Assembly (NCBI GenBank): GCA_022478985.1
Contig: JAKSZP010015881.1
Span: 1-64,000, forward strand
Direction of reading: 5' to 3'
DNA length: 64,000 nucleotides
DNA from: Massospora cicadina
Lineage: Eukaryota; Entomophthoromycota; Entomophthoromycetes; Entomophthorales; Entomophthoraceae
In this document: positions 42,549 through 54,179 of the stretch, one piece after another
Layout of the letters: each line of letters starts with the position of its first letter
How positions within the stretch are numbered: position 1 is the stretch's first letter
Made by a program: the position numbers and the translations under genes
The notes under the pieces: model-generated
What the model saw: the letters and a program-made list of their open reading frames with translations, nothing else
Database searches by the model: none
Told to the model about the DNA's origin: nothing

Positions 42549-44260
42549 CGCCCTAAACAAGATGCAAGACACACAAAAATGAGAATACAACCAACCAGCT
42601 GGCACAGCAGCAAGATGATTATCCCACCATGGTGGTGGGGGAGGGGGATATGATGGATCATTGGGTTCAGCATTAAAGAGGCGGATTAATGCTGATAGCA
42701 AGGGGGTTGGGGTGCCCGCGGGATGAGGTTCATGGAAAAGTGGATAATTGTTGCAACTGACACTGACAACTATGGCATGGACCATAGCCTCCATGAGTTC
42801 AGCAACATGGTGTTCAGCTTAAATGCAGGCGTCAGGGAGCTAGGCAAATTTTGCAATGCTGTTTCTGGTGATACATGTGGATGGGGAAAAATCTGCCAGT
42901 TCAGCGACATGTTTGACAGTGGTGGTGACAGCTTCAGTGAGGAGGGTAATTTCATCTTTTACAATAGCAGAAAAATTGGGGGGAAACATGGTGAGATGTA
43001 GCCCTTCTTTAAATTTAATGACAGATTTTGCCAAAGCTTTGCGGAGATGGTGGCTTTTGGGTGAGGCTGCGTGGCCTCAGCAAGTTGTTGGTCATTTTGG
43101 TAAGGGTTAGCTTGGGTTTGGGGACATATTGTTTGGGTGGGAGTGGGGCATTAAAGTCTGAATTCAGATAAGGTTCTAAATCAAATGGTTTAGTCAGGGT
43201 AGTACAATTTAACCAGAATTAGTCACTTCATCCAATAAGTCCCAGTGATTTTGGTTGATTGGATTGATTCAGCGATAGGTGGCTGTGGTTGTGTAAGTTT
43301 TAGGGTAGGAGAATTCTTGGATTGAATATGGGTCCAAGTCTGCTCCTGATTGGTTGGAATAGGTTTATATTGGCCATCTTGGGTTTAGGTTGCTAGAGTT
43401 TGCAGCTGATTCATCGAGCACACAGCCTGGGGGGTGGGGGCAGCAAAATTTCCACTCAAATGCTGTTGGTGTGGCCTCATGGTTGAATTTGGTAGTGTTT
43501 TCAGGGTTTGAATTGTATCAACATTCTTTTTTGTATGGTCCAACTCATGACAGAGGGGGAAAATTGTGCAACCATTGTCAATGCGAGCCAAAAGAAATGG
43601 TTGGGTGTGGTTGGGATATAAGCACACAGTGGGATGTGCTGGGCCATGTTCATCTGGTGGGGGTAATGGTGGCCATTGCCTGAGGTGCTGCAAGACGCTC
43701 AGCACCACTTGGGACAATGAATTGGAGGAGGGGGTTTTGCCATAGATGGACATCCCTGACATCAACTCCTCATATAGTGTTTGAGGGGGAAGGTGTGAGG
43801 GAGGTTTGCAAAGGTCACCACAAGTGTGGTATCATCTGGGAGACATGTTTGGATGGTAGTAATGGGTGTGTTTTTGTATATTAAGGTCATTGATGTTGCA
43901 GCGGACACATCCTTTTCAGTGGGGAAGCCTACATCAAAATAGCCCTTGTAAGGGCGGAAGTCTAAAATCCTGCTGGTGCAAATGTGGCAGTTTCCAGCTC
44001 AATTATCACCTTGTTATCATATGGGAAGAGGTATCCATACTCGACATGGAGGAAAAAGTGAATAGTGGATTAAAGTAGGGCTAAGGGATGGGGGCAAGTT
44101 GGGTGGAATCGTGCCAGGTGGAGTGCTAAGTCCCTTTGAAGGACATAGCGGCCAGATGTATTTGGCAGACTGGATGAGCCAGTCCACATGCGTTTGCCTG
44201 CCAGGTGGTAAATGCTAGCAGGTGGAGCAATGCTTCCCCACTGTTGGATTTTTAACCAGG
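42549..44260 (-). mobile_element. ORF1-only LINE-like element, copy 3, main part
   Basis: The minus-strand continuation of 37,171-37,250 across LINE-A copy 2; together about 1.8 kb, the same size as copy 2 at 24,838. It contains only the ORF1-like gene. The 5' end is placed where an LTR-like sequence starts at 44,261. Confidence 0.55.
42560..44050 (-). pseudogene. LINE ORF1-like protein relic, copy 3
   Basis: Minus-strand blocks: a nucleic-acid-binding region near 43,970-43,730, a degraded knuckle (FPLCHELDH, with the first Cys pair altered) near 43,560, a Pro-rich part, and a C-terminal block at 43,034-42,840 (ITLLTEAVTTTVKHVAELAD, then TCITRNSIAKFANLPSSL) that aligns with copy 2. It closes with AGTPTPLLSALIRLFNAE (42,720-42,660) and a Pro run, like copy 1's PTPFFSAL. 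The shared C-terminal part distinguishes these genes from LINE-A ORF1. Confidence 0.5.
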
Positions 44261-45278
44261 TGTTATTCCTCACATATTAATAAAATTAGTAAAAAATTAA
44301 TCAAGGATGATTGCCAATTAATTTAATAAATTCAATTCATTATTTAATGATAATACCAATTTGCGCCCCCCACTCAGTTGAGTTGAGCTGTCTTGATCTG
44401 CAGGATCAAGAAAGTATCAGGGATCATCCCCAATAAAATTGGTGGGCCTTGACACTGGCAACTGAGGCTGAGGATGTCAAGATAGTTAATATTATCAATT
44501 AAGACGCATAATTTCTTAAATAAATGTCAAATTTATCAGGAATTGATCCCAATAGAGTTTTCAGTCAATTTTGACACTGGCAACTTATTCCAAGGATGTT
44601 GAACTAATTGATACCTTTCATTTAATTTTTGGTGAAATCATAGTTTAACGCCAACAGCAAACTTATGGGCGATTATGGAAATTCCTGGTGGAAAGCCAAT
44701 GTATCCATTTGCAACCATCAGATGATGATTTGACTGCCTCAAATCTGAGTTCAGCAGAATCATATCTCGATGCCAACTCCATGTGGAGATGATTGTGGGA
44801 TTTTCCAGTGAAAACTGAAGTATTTTTTATTAATCATCTGATTATGAATTTGCTGTCCATTTTAGAGTACTGGTGGCTTATACTGAAGTTGTTGAACCAT
44901 TTAATATTAATAAAATAAAGTAAAATTGTATTTCAACTTTGTGAGAGTATCAGGAAGAATCCTAACAGCAATTTGGTTTAATTTGACACTGGCAACTTAT
45001 GCTGAGGATGTCAATACAACTAATTAATTCAGATTATGATGAATCAAGACTTGATGTAATCATGGACATTTGAGGATGACGAGTATTGCCAGTGAGAGTG
45101 CTGATGAATACTAAGCAGGGAGAATCACCAGTGAGTGCTGGCAATGCTGGAAATAGATGCCAATGACATAGATAGGCAAGAAATGCCTATAAATAGTTTG
45201 ATCTCCCTCTTAATAAAATATCTTCAAACCTTCAAACATAATATTCGTTTGCCCCTCTTTATCAAGTTTTTAGTTAAC
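44261..45278 (+). other. LTR-like sequence with internal direct repeats
   Basis: Starts TGTTATTCC and ends AGTTAACA, with CCTATAAATAGTTTG (45,188-) as a TATA-like box and AATAAAAT at about 45,214. Three copies of a block around TTGACACTGGCAACT(T)A, each followed by GAGGATGTCAA-like sequence, lie at about 44,448, 44,570 and 44,982. The ends lack a matching 5-bp duplication, so a solo LTR is only one reading. Confidence 0.35.
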
Positions 45279-45279
45279 A

Positions 45280-45355
45280 GTGGTTAGCTTAGCTTGTAGA
45301 GGTAAGACTCAAGATCCCCAGTTGTTAGGTTCTGGGTTAAAAACCTAGAGTGGTA
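45280..45355 (+). other. tRNA-Leu-like head (pseudo-tRNA or SINE start)
   Basis: GGTTAGCTTAGCTTGTAGAG fits a tRNA D arm and A box, GACTCAAGATC resembles a tRNA-Leu(CAA) anticodon arm, and GGGTTAAAAACC is a weak B box. It begins one to two bases after the LTR-like end at 45,278, so the same bases could be read as a primer binding site. No closed acceptor stem was found. Confidence 0.4.
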
Positions 45356-46014
45356 GGCGCAACCAACTCCCAACCTTGAAGTAAATGGAAACCATTTAGG
45401 AACTTGGGCAAATAGCAGCAAAAATGAAGGACAGGAAAGAATAAGGGGGAGAAACCCTGAGGGAGTCAATAGGGGCCACTGAACCACCATCGTTGGACAA
45501 GTTAAAGAGGACCTCTGAGCCATAACGACTGGTCAAGCCTCAGAAGGAGAAGTTGTTGGTCTGCTGGGTTGGTGGGTTGCCCTGAAAATTTTTAGGGAAA
45601 GGTCTTCGATGATTTGAAAAAGCAAGGGCCAGCAGTCTTCATACTGTTTGGCCTGGTACACTAATGGTGTCACCTATTAATGAGAATGAAAAATTCTCAA
45701 CATCCACTTTAGAGTGGCAGGCGGTGGAGTCAAGGTCATTGGCTGGAAAAAGTGTTGCAGCAAGTCAATGAAGGGTTAATTAGCTTTTTAGAATAAAATT
45801 GTTTATAAGTGGAATTAAGTGGAAAGAAAAGCTTTTCTGAAACAAAGCTAAAACTTTACTTATCTTAAAGTTTTCTTACAACAGTACTTCATAAGGTCAT
45901 TGAGGAGGGGTTTTGTGCGGGTCTTTCCAGACATGGAGACTAAAAAGAATTTAAAATGTAACCATTTAACCTCAAGATTACCCTGTGCATGGGAAGTTAT
46001 TGTGGTAATTAACC
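45356..46014. other. Unassigned spacer before G3
   Basis: Mixed sequence without a recognisable gene. It may be the body of a SINE headed at 45,280, but no tail was found. Confidence 0.3.
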
Positions 46015-46183
46015 TGTTGAAGATGAGGCTGTAAAGATATCAGATGCTCATTACTTGACTGATGGAATGATCAGAATCCAATAACAGGTAGGCGAAGTTG
46101 TTAGCAGCTTATCAGTCATGGTTGGGATTAATCAAACCCCTTTTATAGATGCAGACAACTCAAGAAATTTGCCATTCAGTCAG
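46015..46183 (+). repeat. G3 5' LTR, first part
   Basis: Parallels 60,910-61,081 (shared TTTTATAGATGCA, TTTGCCATTCAG). Cut by G2 after GTCAG. Confidence 0.8.
46179..46183. repeat. Target duplication of G2 (left)
   Basis: GTCAG, repeated at 52,728-52,732. Confidence 0.8.
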
Positions 46184-46770
46184 TGTTGTGATTCTGATAT
46201 AACAATACATTAAGCCCTAAGTCATTACAGCAGAATGGGTAGAATCTGCTGATTATGATACTGAGCTATAATTATTTTGAGCGCCTTAGTGTGAGGCGAT
46301 ATTGGGTGAAAGGATAATATTGGATTTCCTCCAAATTAGGAGATATGGTAATATTGACAAACGACAAATAATGAGATATTGACATATGACAAATATTAAG
46401 TGGATCGCTTTAAACTAAGACAATTGTGATTTAATAAATGGTGAATTCTGCCAGAACCAATGAGAATAGTGAGAATGAATAGTCTAAGCAAAAGGGTCAG
46501 TATTAACTGATGTTGCTGAGATATCAGTGTATGAGAAGATTGGAAGAGGAGGATTGTTAGTATTTTACAAATAAACGGAACAGCAAGGATCTTCTGTATA
46601 TTAAACTAAATAAATAAAGTGTCATCTGGGGCAATAGCTCCATATCTTATTATATTATTAAGTTTTTCTGTGGGGTGATGATCTTTATATCGTCTGTCCA
46701 ATTGCTCAGTGGGTTTGACCCTGTTCAAAATCCCCTGGCATATCTCAACAATTTCGCCAAAGTTATAACA
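46184..46770 (+). repeat. G2 5' LTR (587 bp)
   Basis: TGTTGTGATTCTGATAT ... AAAGTTATAACA, the same length as the 3' LTR. An AATAAAGTG motif near 46,613 may serve polyadenylation. Confidence 0.9.
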
Positions 46771-46771
46771 G

Positions 46772-46786
46772 TGGTGCTCACTACAG
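46772..46786 (+). promoter_or_regulatory. G2 primer binding site
   Basis: TGGTGCTCACTACAG, one base after the LTR; starts with TGG as expected for pairing with a tRNA CCA end. Confidence 0.7.
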
Positions 46787-46836
46787 AGGCCCATTAAATA
46801 ACCACTAATACCAACCAAAAATTCTCAACTGTGATC

Positions 46837-48596
46837 ATGGACTTCATCAAAGGGAAGTTATTCCAAACATCTGCGTTGTCTGAGACCACGGAGCTCAAAC
46901 TTGTGGTGGACGCTATGCTTAAAAAGCAGGAGGAACTCCTTCAGGAGTGCAACGAAGTAATGACTCAACTTGAAAGTGCAGCTATTCAGCTGCGCATACT
47001 TTGACAGCAGAACAGACATCTTTCCAATCAACTGGATGATGCTACTAAACATCAACACTGCACAGAGAAGAAGTTAACACCTACCTTTTACCCGCCTTGT
47101 CCTCATTGGGAAGTGGAAGAACAAGGGGGCCCTTGGGAAGGATCTTTTTATAACAAATATGCAACCAGTGTAATGGCTGTCCTGCCCGCTGAAGAGCCCT
47201 ACACTACCCCAATAGCAGCTGGGCCTTCCAAGACTGCCCCTCCTTGAGATTCCAGTTATGGCACACAGAAAAATCCGCAATACACTAGTAATTTTTGCAG
47301 TTATGAGTGGGAGGAGGTGGTCTGCATTGAAAAGCTACCCCCGTTTGACTGCAATAGAACCATCCACAGTTTCTTCAAATGATTTGAATGTTTAGTGAAA
47401 GGAGCCTCTGATTGGTGAAAGGCTAAATTGCTAATATCTTCCTTGGACATCAGAAGCACCGAACAAGTTACCTGCTACCTTTCAAGCAGTTCCTTTACTT
47501 ACCACGAAGTGAAGGAAACCATGTTGCAGTTGTTTGGTGGTACTTCAAAAATTTTGCAGCATAAAGCCAGGTTTCTGACCATTGAGTTCCAACGTAATGA
47601 GACCCTCACTGCTTTTGCAGATTAATTTATGGTGGAAGCCCATATGTCAATAGGGGCAGGCGTTCTAGCTGAAGCTTATATGTACATTGCAATGACCTTT
47701 GATGTGAAGTCATACTCGAGATTTACAACGTAAATTCTCTAATTTTGGCTGAAGACGTTCCCCTGCTCAAAATTGTTCAGTTTTGTACCAAATATACACT
47801 AACTTTCCTCCACCTAATACAGAGCTGAAACATCTGCCACCATAGCTGGACCCTCTTATTAATGAGAATCCTTCTGTCCTGTCTTGATTACACCTAGTAA
47901 CCCCTGGCCTTATTATAATCACACGCCCCACCCTTGGCCGATTTATCCCTTAACAGTTTGACTTCCACTCCAGTCCTGCTTATGAAATTTTCAGCAGCCT
48001 AACTATCAATCTGGCACTAATTACGCCAAATGTCAGCAATCGTCCTACTGACCTAGCCCTGGTTACGCCAAATGTCAACAAAATTAATGGCCTAGACCTT
48101 CTTATGAGAACCAAGGATGTGGATCTTACGGTATGAATTGTTTTGAATGCAGCCGCCCTGGTCATCTTCCCCAAAGTTGACCCAGCCATCATGTCTACTA
48201 TGTACAGCAGGACCAAGACTACCAGGGAAAAGATGGAGCGGAGTAGTGATGGGGCTCTCTATCTCCACTATTCCAACCCCAGACGTCCCATATGAACCAA
48301 TTGTAGTATTTCCAGCTGCTTTCCTTCAATATGAAGACGGGATTTTATATCATCAGCCAGTCAGAAGAGTAAATATAATGACATGGGCACAAGCCCACTT
48401 CTCAGTGGAAGAAGGACCTCAGGAGCACCCAAAGCCGTACACCCACCAAATTTTTGAACAAGCTTCTTCAGACGAGCTAGATTCCGCCACCAATGGCCCT
48501 TCCCTAAAAGGTGTAAACGTTGACCTTCTAGTAGATGCTATTGTCAAAGAGTACTCCAAAGTCGGTGAGGGGATTACAAGCTTTCTTGGGGCATGA
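46837..48596 (+). pseudogene. gag: G2 Gag, broken
   Basis: The ATG at 46,837 opens a Leu/Glu/Gln-rich, coiled-coil-like N-terminus (KKQEELLQECNEVMTQLESA). VCIEKLPPFDCNRTIHSFFK and GASDW near 47,318-47,418 match G1. TGA or TAA stops lie near 47,002, 47,248, 47,381 and 47,624. A short NYAKCQQ/GYAKCQQ repeat lies near 48,010-48,085. The knuckle C-F-E-C-S-R-P-G-H-L-P-Q-S at 48,139-48,177 has TGA (48,178-48,180) exactly where the last Cys belongs. The stop is TGA 48,594-48,596. Confidence 0.75.
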
Positions 48597-51500
48597 GAAC
48601 CTTAAATGTCTACTTATTAAACAGTCAATATTTTTCTTATTCTTAATGTACATACTGTGACATTGTGGTAGAAAAAACCCAGGTTTGCGCTATAATAGAT
48701 ATGGGCGCTCCAGTCAACATAGTTGCCAGCAAGTTGGCAGTGAAGCTGTCACTAAAACCATGATATGGACCACCATATGTTGTATGGAACCTCTGGCGTG
48801 TATAACATGGTCTCTGAGGGAGCATACAGTGCACTTTTGTTGCAGTTTGGGTCAATTGTGTGGTAGCACCAGCAATTATGTACAAAACAGTAATTCTGAA
48901 TTGTTAATTGGAAATGCTTTCATGTGACACTATAGGACTGTTGTTGATATGATGGAAGAGACCTTCAAAATAATGGGGCAGCAGATCCCAATTTACTTAA
49001 CCTCCAGCGGAGTGCCGAAGGATCTGGTGCACATGGGACATATCAAACTTGCCTATAGTGATGGAGTGATTCTGGTTCGCTACCATCAATTATAGGGAAA
49101 GAACTGGGCCCTCCCACAGCAGGTATTTAAATATTAAGGGCTGCCACTCAGAGCTTCTGGAGCTATATTCATTCCCTCCAGAAAACAAGTAATAATGAAC
49201 ACCAAGTTAGAGGTGGAAGTGCCTGTTGGGCTTTATGGGGAGGTCATTGAGCTTTATCAGCAGTCGCAGAATGAGCCCCACATGACTCCAGGCATTATTC
49301 TCCCAGGTCATGAGGAGATTAAGGTATTGTTAGAGATTCTGCAGCCCAAAGTAATACATATCCGCTGACATTATTTAGTGACGTTTTTACATCTTATCCC
49401 AGTAGAGGAGGTCCTCCATGTTCACGAGTTCAGATCACTGGATGAATTTGAACTACAATATAAACCACAACTCAGCATAATGACAGTGGTACCGCGTGAA
49501 AACTTAATGGGAGTTATTGGAAGAACAAAAAGATCAGATGATGGCTTTCTTTCAAAAATATAAGGAGATTTTTTGCCATCAATGACCACAATTTAGGGTG
49601 TACGCAGTGAGTGATCCATCGAGTGGACACTGGGGATCATCCCCCATCAGATCTTTTCCAATCTGTTGGTCTAGGGTAGCCAAGGAATTAGTAACTGATT
49701 AGATCAAAAAGGCTACTCAAATAAGGGATGCTTGAACATTCAAAGAGTTCATGAGCTTCACCCGCTCTGATTGTCAAGAAGAAGTATGGCATTAACTGAG
49801 TAGTAATAGACTACAAGAGGCTCAACAGCATTGCCAAGAACTCATACTCCTTGCCAAAAATTGATGATACCCTGTATTGGTTGGGAGGAGCTCGCTACTT
49901 CTCAGCAATGAATTTGATATCTGGTTATTAACAAATTGAGTTGCCCACGTCAGAACAGGAGAAATGCGTCACAATCACATCCAAAGGTCTTTTTCAACTG
50001 ACCTATATGCCACAAGGGCTGTGTAATTCCCCAGCTACATTTCAGCAAGCCATGGACACCATTCTTGATAACCTGAAGCTGTCATGAATCCTCATGTACC
50101 TCGATGATATTAATATCTTTTCACATACATTCTCCAAGCACCTTATCAATCTGGAGGAGGTCTTCCGCCAGCTTGCAGAGAACAACATCAAAATCAAGCC
50201 CCATAAATGCCACTTATATAAGGACCAACTGAAGTACCTATGGTTTGTGGTGGATGCGACTGGGCTGAGGCCCCAACCAGCCAAGGTGGAGGCTATTTGG
50301 AAGATAACTACACCAAACAGTAAGCACAATATACAAGTATCTTTAGGGATGATCAGCTATCACTGCCACTCTATACCCAGCTTTACTTGTATTGGAAATC
50401 TTCTGTTTGAGTTATAAAAAAAGGATGCCACATTTGAATGTATGGAACGCTGACAATGCTCTTTTGATACACTTTGGAGGGCTAATCAGTGCGCCAATGT
50501 TGCGCTATCTGAACTTCAATAAGGAGTTCATTGTTCATATGATGTGTCCCTTTCCGCTGTAGGAGCGGTCCTATCTCAAAAAGACAATGAGGGGGAGGAG
50601 CACCCCATAGTGTACTGCAGTCATAGTTTGAACAGCCATGAATGAAATTATACTGTGACTGAGTGGGAGTACTTAGTGGTGATATACATATACAAGCAAT
50701 TTAGGGTATATTTGCATGGGAGAAAGTTTAAAGTCATAACGGATCATGAGTCATTACAATGGCTGCAGAACATTAAGGAGCCTGAAGGGCGCCTAGCCCA
50801 ATGGGCCCTCAAACTTCAGACTTACATCTTAAGATTCTTCACTGACCTGGAGCCAAACACTAAAATGCAGACTGCTTATCGAGATTACCAACCCTTGCAG
50901 TTATGGCGGATCTCAGTGATGTAATGTATGATAAAATGCTTAGCGGCCAATATGATGACAAACCACTTAAGTGATAAAGGCGCAAAATGAAGTGCAAGCA
51001 TTACCTTCCAGAGGAATGGGGTGTTGTACAAGCGGATTGGCGATTCTATGGTGAACTTCCCATGACCCTCAGCACAGTCTGGTATCATTAGAGCGCACAC
51101 AAGGCAGTCAGAAATGGTAATGTGCACAAGACAATGGAATTGTTGTGGCCTCAGTATTACTGGGAAAGCATGAAATTCGATGTTATTAACTATCTCATGC
51201 TGCCACCAGTGCCAAGTGGAATAGCTGTTCTTCCAGAAGACCTCATATTAATTAGTGAAACTACACTTTGCTTGGCATACAGTTTCCATTTGTGTCGTTG
51301 TCCCCCTGCCAACGGGAGCTAACCAGTCAAAGTACATTCTGGTGGTGATCACCCACTTGACCAGGTGAGGTGAAGCAAGGGTGATACTGAGATTTGGGGG
51401 CAATCATAGTGGCTAAGTTCATAATGGAATGTATTATTCAGTGATATGCCTGCTCTCTATTCCTCCTTATAAATAATGGAACTAACTTCACTTCCCACAT

Positions 51501-52113
51501 CCTTCCAAGGATGAACAAACTTATGGCCATCAGAGGGGTTCTAACAACCCCATACTACCCTGAGTATAATGGGATGGTTGAGCGAGTGAATGGGACTTTA
51601 TTGAATATACTCCATAAACTGGTAGTGGATTGACCTTCAGACTGGAGTTCCCTCCTGTCCACCGCCATCTTTGCGTATAACATCAGCTATCATTCCGCCA
51701 TGGGGTAGAGCCCCTTTCAATTAAATTATGGATGACGCCCTGCTCTTCTGGCGCTGCTCTATGCCTGTGTGGAAGATACTAGTGGAATGGACCCACAATG
51801 TTATCTGACAACGCTTGCCAAAAAATAATCAAATTGTAAACTGAAGCGTACTCATTCAGCTTAGCCAAAAAATTCAAGAATCAGGCTGCTGATCAGGTAC
51901 AGCGGAGCAGGCTAGCCCATTCAACAATGGGGACATGGTTCTATTCCATGATCAACACGCGTTCAGGTAGAAGCATAAGTTGTTTAGTAATGGATTAGGC
52001 CATTCAAAGTTATTGAGAAGATGGGTATTGATGCCTATACCATCAAGGACCCTGAAAGTGGCCAGATTATAAGCTGAGTGCATGCAAAGTTCCTCCAAGC
52101 ATATAAGCAATAG
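48597..52113 (+). pseudogene. pol: G2 Pol, broken
   Basis: Protease: IIDMGAPVNIVASKL near 48,690-48,735, where the active-site Thr of D-T-G is Met (ACG to ATG would be a CpG change). Reverse transcriptase: FSAMNLISGY, YMPQGLCNSPATFQQAMDTI (50,005-) and Y-L-D-D at 50,097-50,108, intact catalytic residues. RNase H: VTEWEYLVVIYIYKQFRVYL (50,655-). Integrase: MVERVNGTL near 51,570 and the C-terminal region near 52,000. The end is TAG 52,111-52,113. Stops and shifts occur in each domain. Confidence 0.8.
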
Positions 52114-52140
52114 GAGACTTATCATCCATTCAAGGGGTAA

Positions 52141-52727
52141 TGTTGTGATTCTGATATGAATGGACAATAAGCCCTAAGTTATTATGGCAGAATGGGTAGA
52201 ATCCACCAATTATGATACTGAGCTACAATTATTCACGCGCCTTAGTATGAGGCGATATTGGGTTTAAAGGATAGTATTGGATCGCCTCCAAGTCAGGTGA
52301 TAAAGTAATATCAACAAATGACAAATGATGAGAAGTCAATGTATTATGAATATTGAATGGATCTCCTCGAATTAAGGCAATTGTGATTTAATAAATGATG
52401 AACATTGCCAGAACCAATGAGAATATTGAGAACGAATACTCTAAGCAAAAAAGTCAGTATTAACTGAGGTTGCTGAGATATCAATGTATGAGAAGATTGG
52501 AAGAGGAGGATTGTTAGTAGTTTAGAGGAAAAAGAACATCAAGGATCTGCTGTATATATTAAACTAAATAAATAAAGTGTCATCCAGGGAAATAGCTCCA
52601 TATCTTATTATATTATTAAGTTTTTCTGTGGGCCAATGATCTTCAAAAAGTCTGTCCATTGCTCAGTGGGTTTGACCCTGTGCATAATCCCTCAGCGTAT
52701 ATCAACAATTTTGCCAAAGTTATAACA
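52141..52727 (+). repeat. G2 3' LTR (587 bp)
   Basis: Starts TGTTGTGATTCTGATATGAA right after CAAGGGGTAA (the polypurine tract) and ends AAAGTTATAACA. Confidence 0.9.
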
Positions 52728-52732
52728 GTCAG
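52728..52732. repeat. Target duplication of G2 (right)
   Basis: GTCAG, as at 46,179-46,183. Confidence 0.8.
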
Positions 52733-53416
52733 GATGGAGTCACCAAAAATAATTTGATATCTAGCGGCAAAATATGATTTAACAAGTGGAAAATGACAAA
52801 AACTCCCCACAAAGGCTATAAAGTTTGACCCCTTTATACTTTTGGGTTGATTGTGAAGTAATTTGCAATCAGATGGTGATGAAGATATGACAAGCTGAAT
52901 CAACCCATCTGAAGCAATCAATCCTTTCATATAAATACTGAAAGATGTTTTAGTCAACCAGTTTTGAAAATTGTATGAAGCCCTGATGTGAAACGCATCA
53001 AAGCAGCGCCAACAACCAAACCTTGAAGGCGATCAGCATATTACAAAATTGGTTAAAAAAGAATAACCCAAGGCGGAACTGCAGACATCAACCCAGAAGC
53101 AGTGACTGAACAAAGAGCTCATGAACATCTTGGTCCAGGGATAATAACCGTTAAAAAGAGTTCACAAATACGTGAATTGAATCAAATGAATGCTGTGACT
53201 AAATGGAAGCTAGATGCCAGCTCACTGGGAGATCATGAAGATCACTAGTATTGCTACTCCATTCCAATTTTATTTTAAAATTCCCATTTAAATTTATTGA
53301 GATTTTTAATAAGGAGTATAGAAAAATCTTTTATCAATTTCTATAAATAACCTTTAAATAAAATCTCAGTTTGCCCTTTTTGTTTCACTTAGATCATTAT
53401 AAGTGATCTAATAGCA
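52733..53416 (+). repeat. G3 5' LTR, second part
   Basis: Continues the LTR: GGATGGAGTCACC parallels GGATGACGTTACC at 61,078; the TTTATACTTTTGGG promoter-like block parallels TTTATACCTTTAAAAGGG at 61,179; the end GTGATCTAATAGCA parallels GTGACCTAAATGTCA at 61,737. With 46,015-46,183 the LTR is about 853 bp, close to the 841 bp of the 3' LTR. TGTTATCAGCAATT at 53,428 could be the primer site. Confidence 0.75.
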
Positions 53417-54165
53417 AGTACCCAGACTGTTATCAGCAATTAAGCAGAATACAATAATTAGTATGCAATTTACTCTGGAAGAACAGGACCCTCTTTTGTG
53501 CTGATACCTTTGAGCCAAGCTGCCAAGGAAGAGGTGAGATAGGATTTTGTTTGTCTGGAGGTGGCCAATGAAAAGAGAAGATGTTAGAGAGTGTCCACAA
53601 GAGTTTTTACAGTGGCGCAAACAGTTTCAATGAGAAATGGATGCTTCTTTGAAGTAACATCAGCAGAGGATTTACAAAGTGAGGATACATGTCCATTAAA
53701 AAGGTTTCCTGGTGTCTAATCCATGTGAAACAGGATCCCTAAGCAGCAAGTTGGCCTCTCAAGCTAAGCAAGCAAGGGCAAATGAGCTGACTGTGGTGCT
53801 CACTACAGGGGTGGCACCATTGGACCAGAGTGAGGAAAATTAGATTCCTCAAGAACAGTTTGACAATGAGGATATGGAAGTGTACTATGGTGGGGATTCT
53901 ATGAACTCCTTAGAAAGAGGAGGAAACCATCCATTCAAGACTCAAAATCTAAGAATTATAAGTGTCAGTCTTACAAAATCAGATTAAGCGTGTTAAGGAG
54001 ACCGCTAGAAGAGCTCACATCTACTCCAAACCAATGGTGTAAGGACCTTCACCCATAGTGAAGATTTGATCTTCCAATAAGGAGATGGAAGATCAAATTT
54101 TATTTCTTGAGAATGAGAAGTGGATCTACATATGCATCTTGAACAAATAAAGAGTTCTTAGACTT

Positions 54166-54179
54166 GCACAATTCCAAGT
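54166..54179. repeat. Target duplication of LINE C (left)
   Basis: GCACAATTCCAAGT, repeated at 56,261-56,274. Confidence 0.85.

Larger units (their letters stand above)
46184..52727 (+). mobile_element. Ty3/gypsy element G2 (6.5 kb), nested in the G3 LTR
   Basis: 587-bp LTRs at 46,184-46,770 and 52,141-52,727, with a 5-bp duplication GTCAG. It has the same primer site and protein blocks as G1, so it is the same family with longer LTRs. Gag and Pol are present in full order but interrupted by many stops. Confidence 0.9.

Noticed and set aside
45284..45523. Minus-strand frame of 79 codons
   Set aside because: It overlaps the tRNA-Leu-like head on the opposite strand and has no recognisable domain.
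53791..53806. TGGTGCTCACTACAGG, identical to the G2 primer binding site
   Set aside because: It lies about 375 bp inside G3, not at an LTR end, and it reads in frame as part of the Gag relic (LTVVLTTGVAP). I treat it as coincidence.
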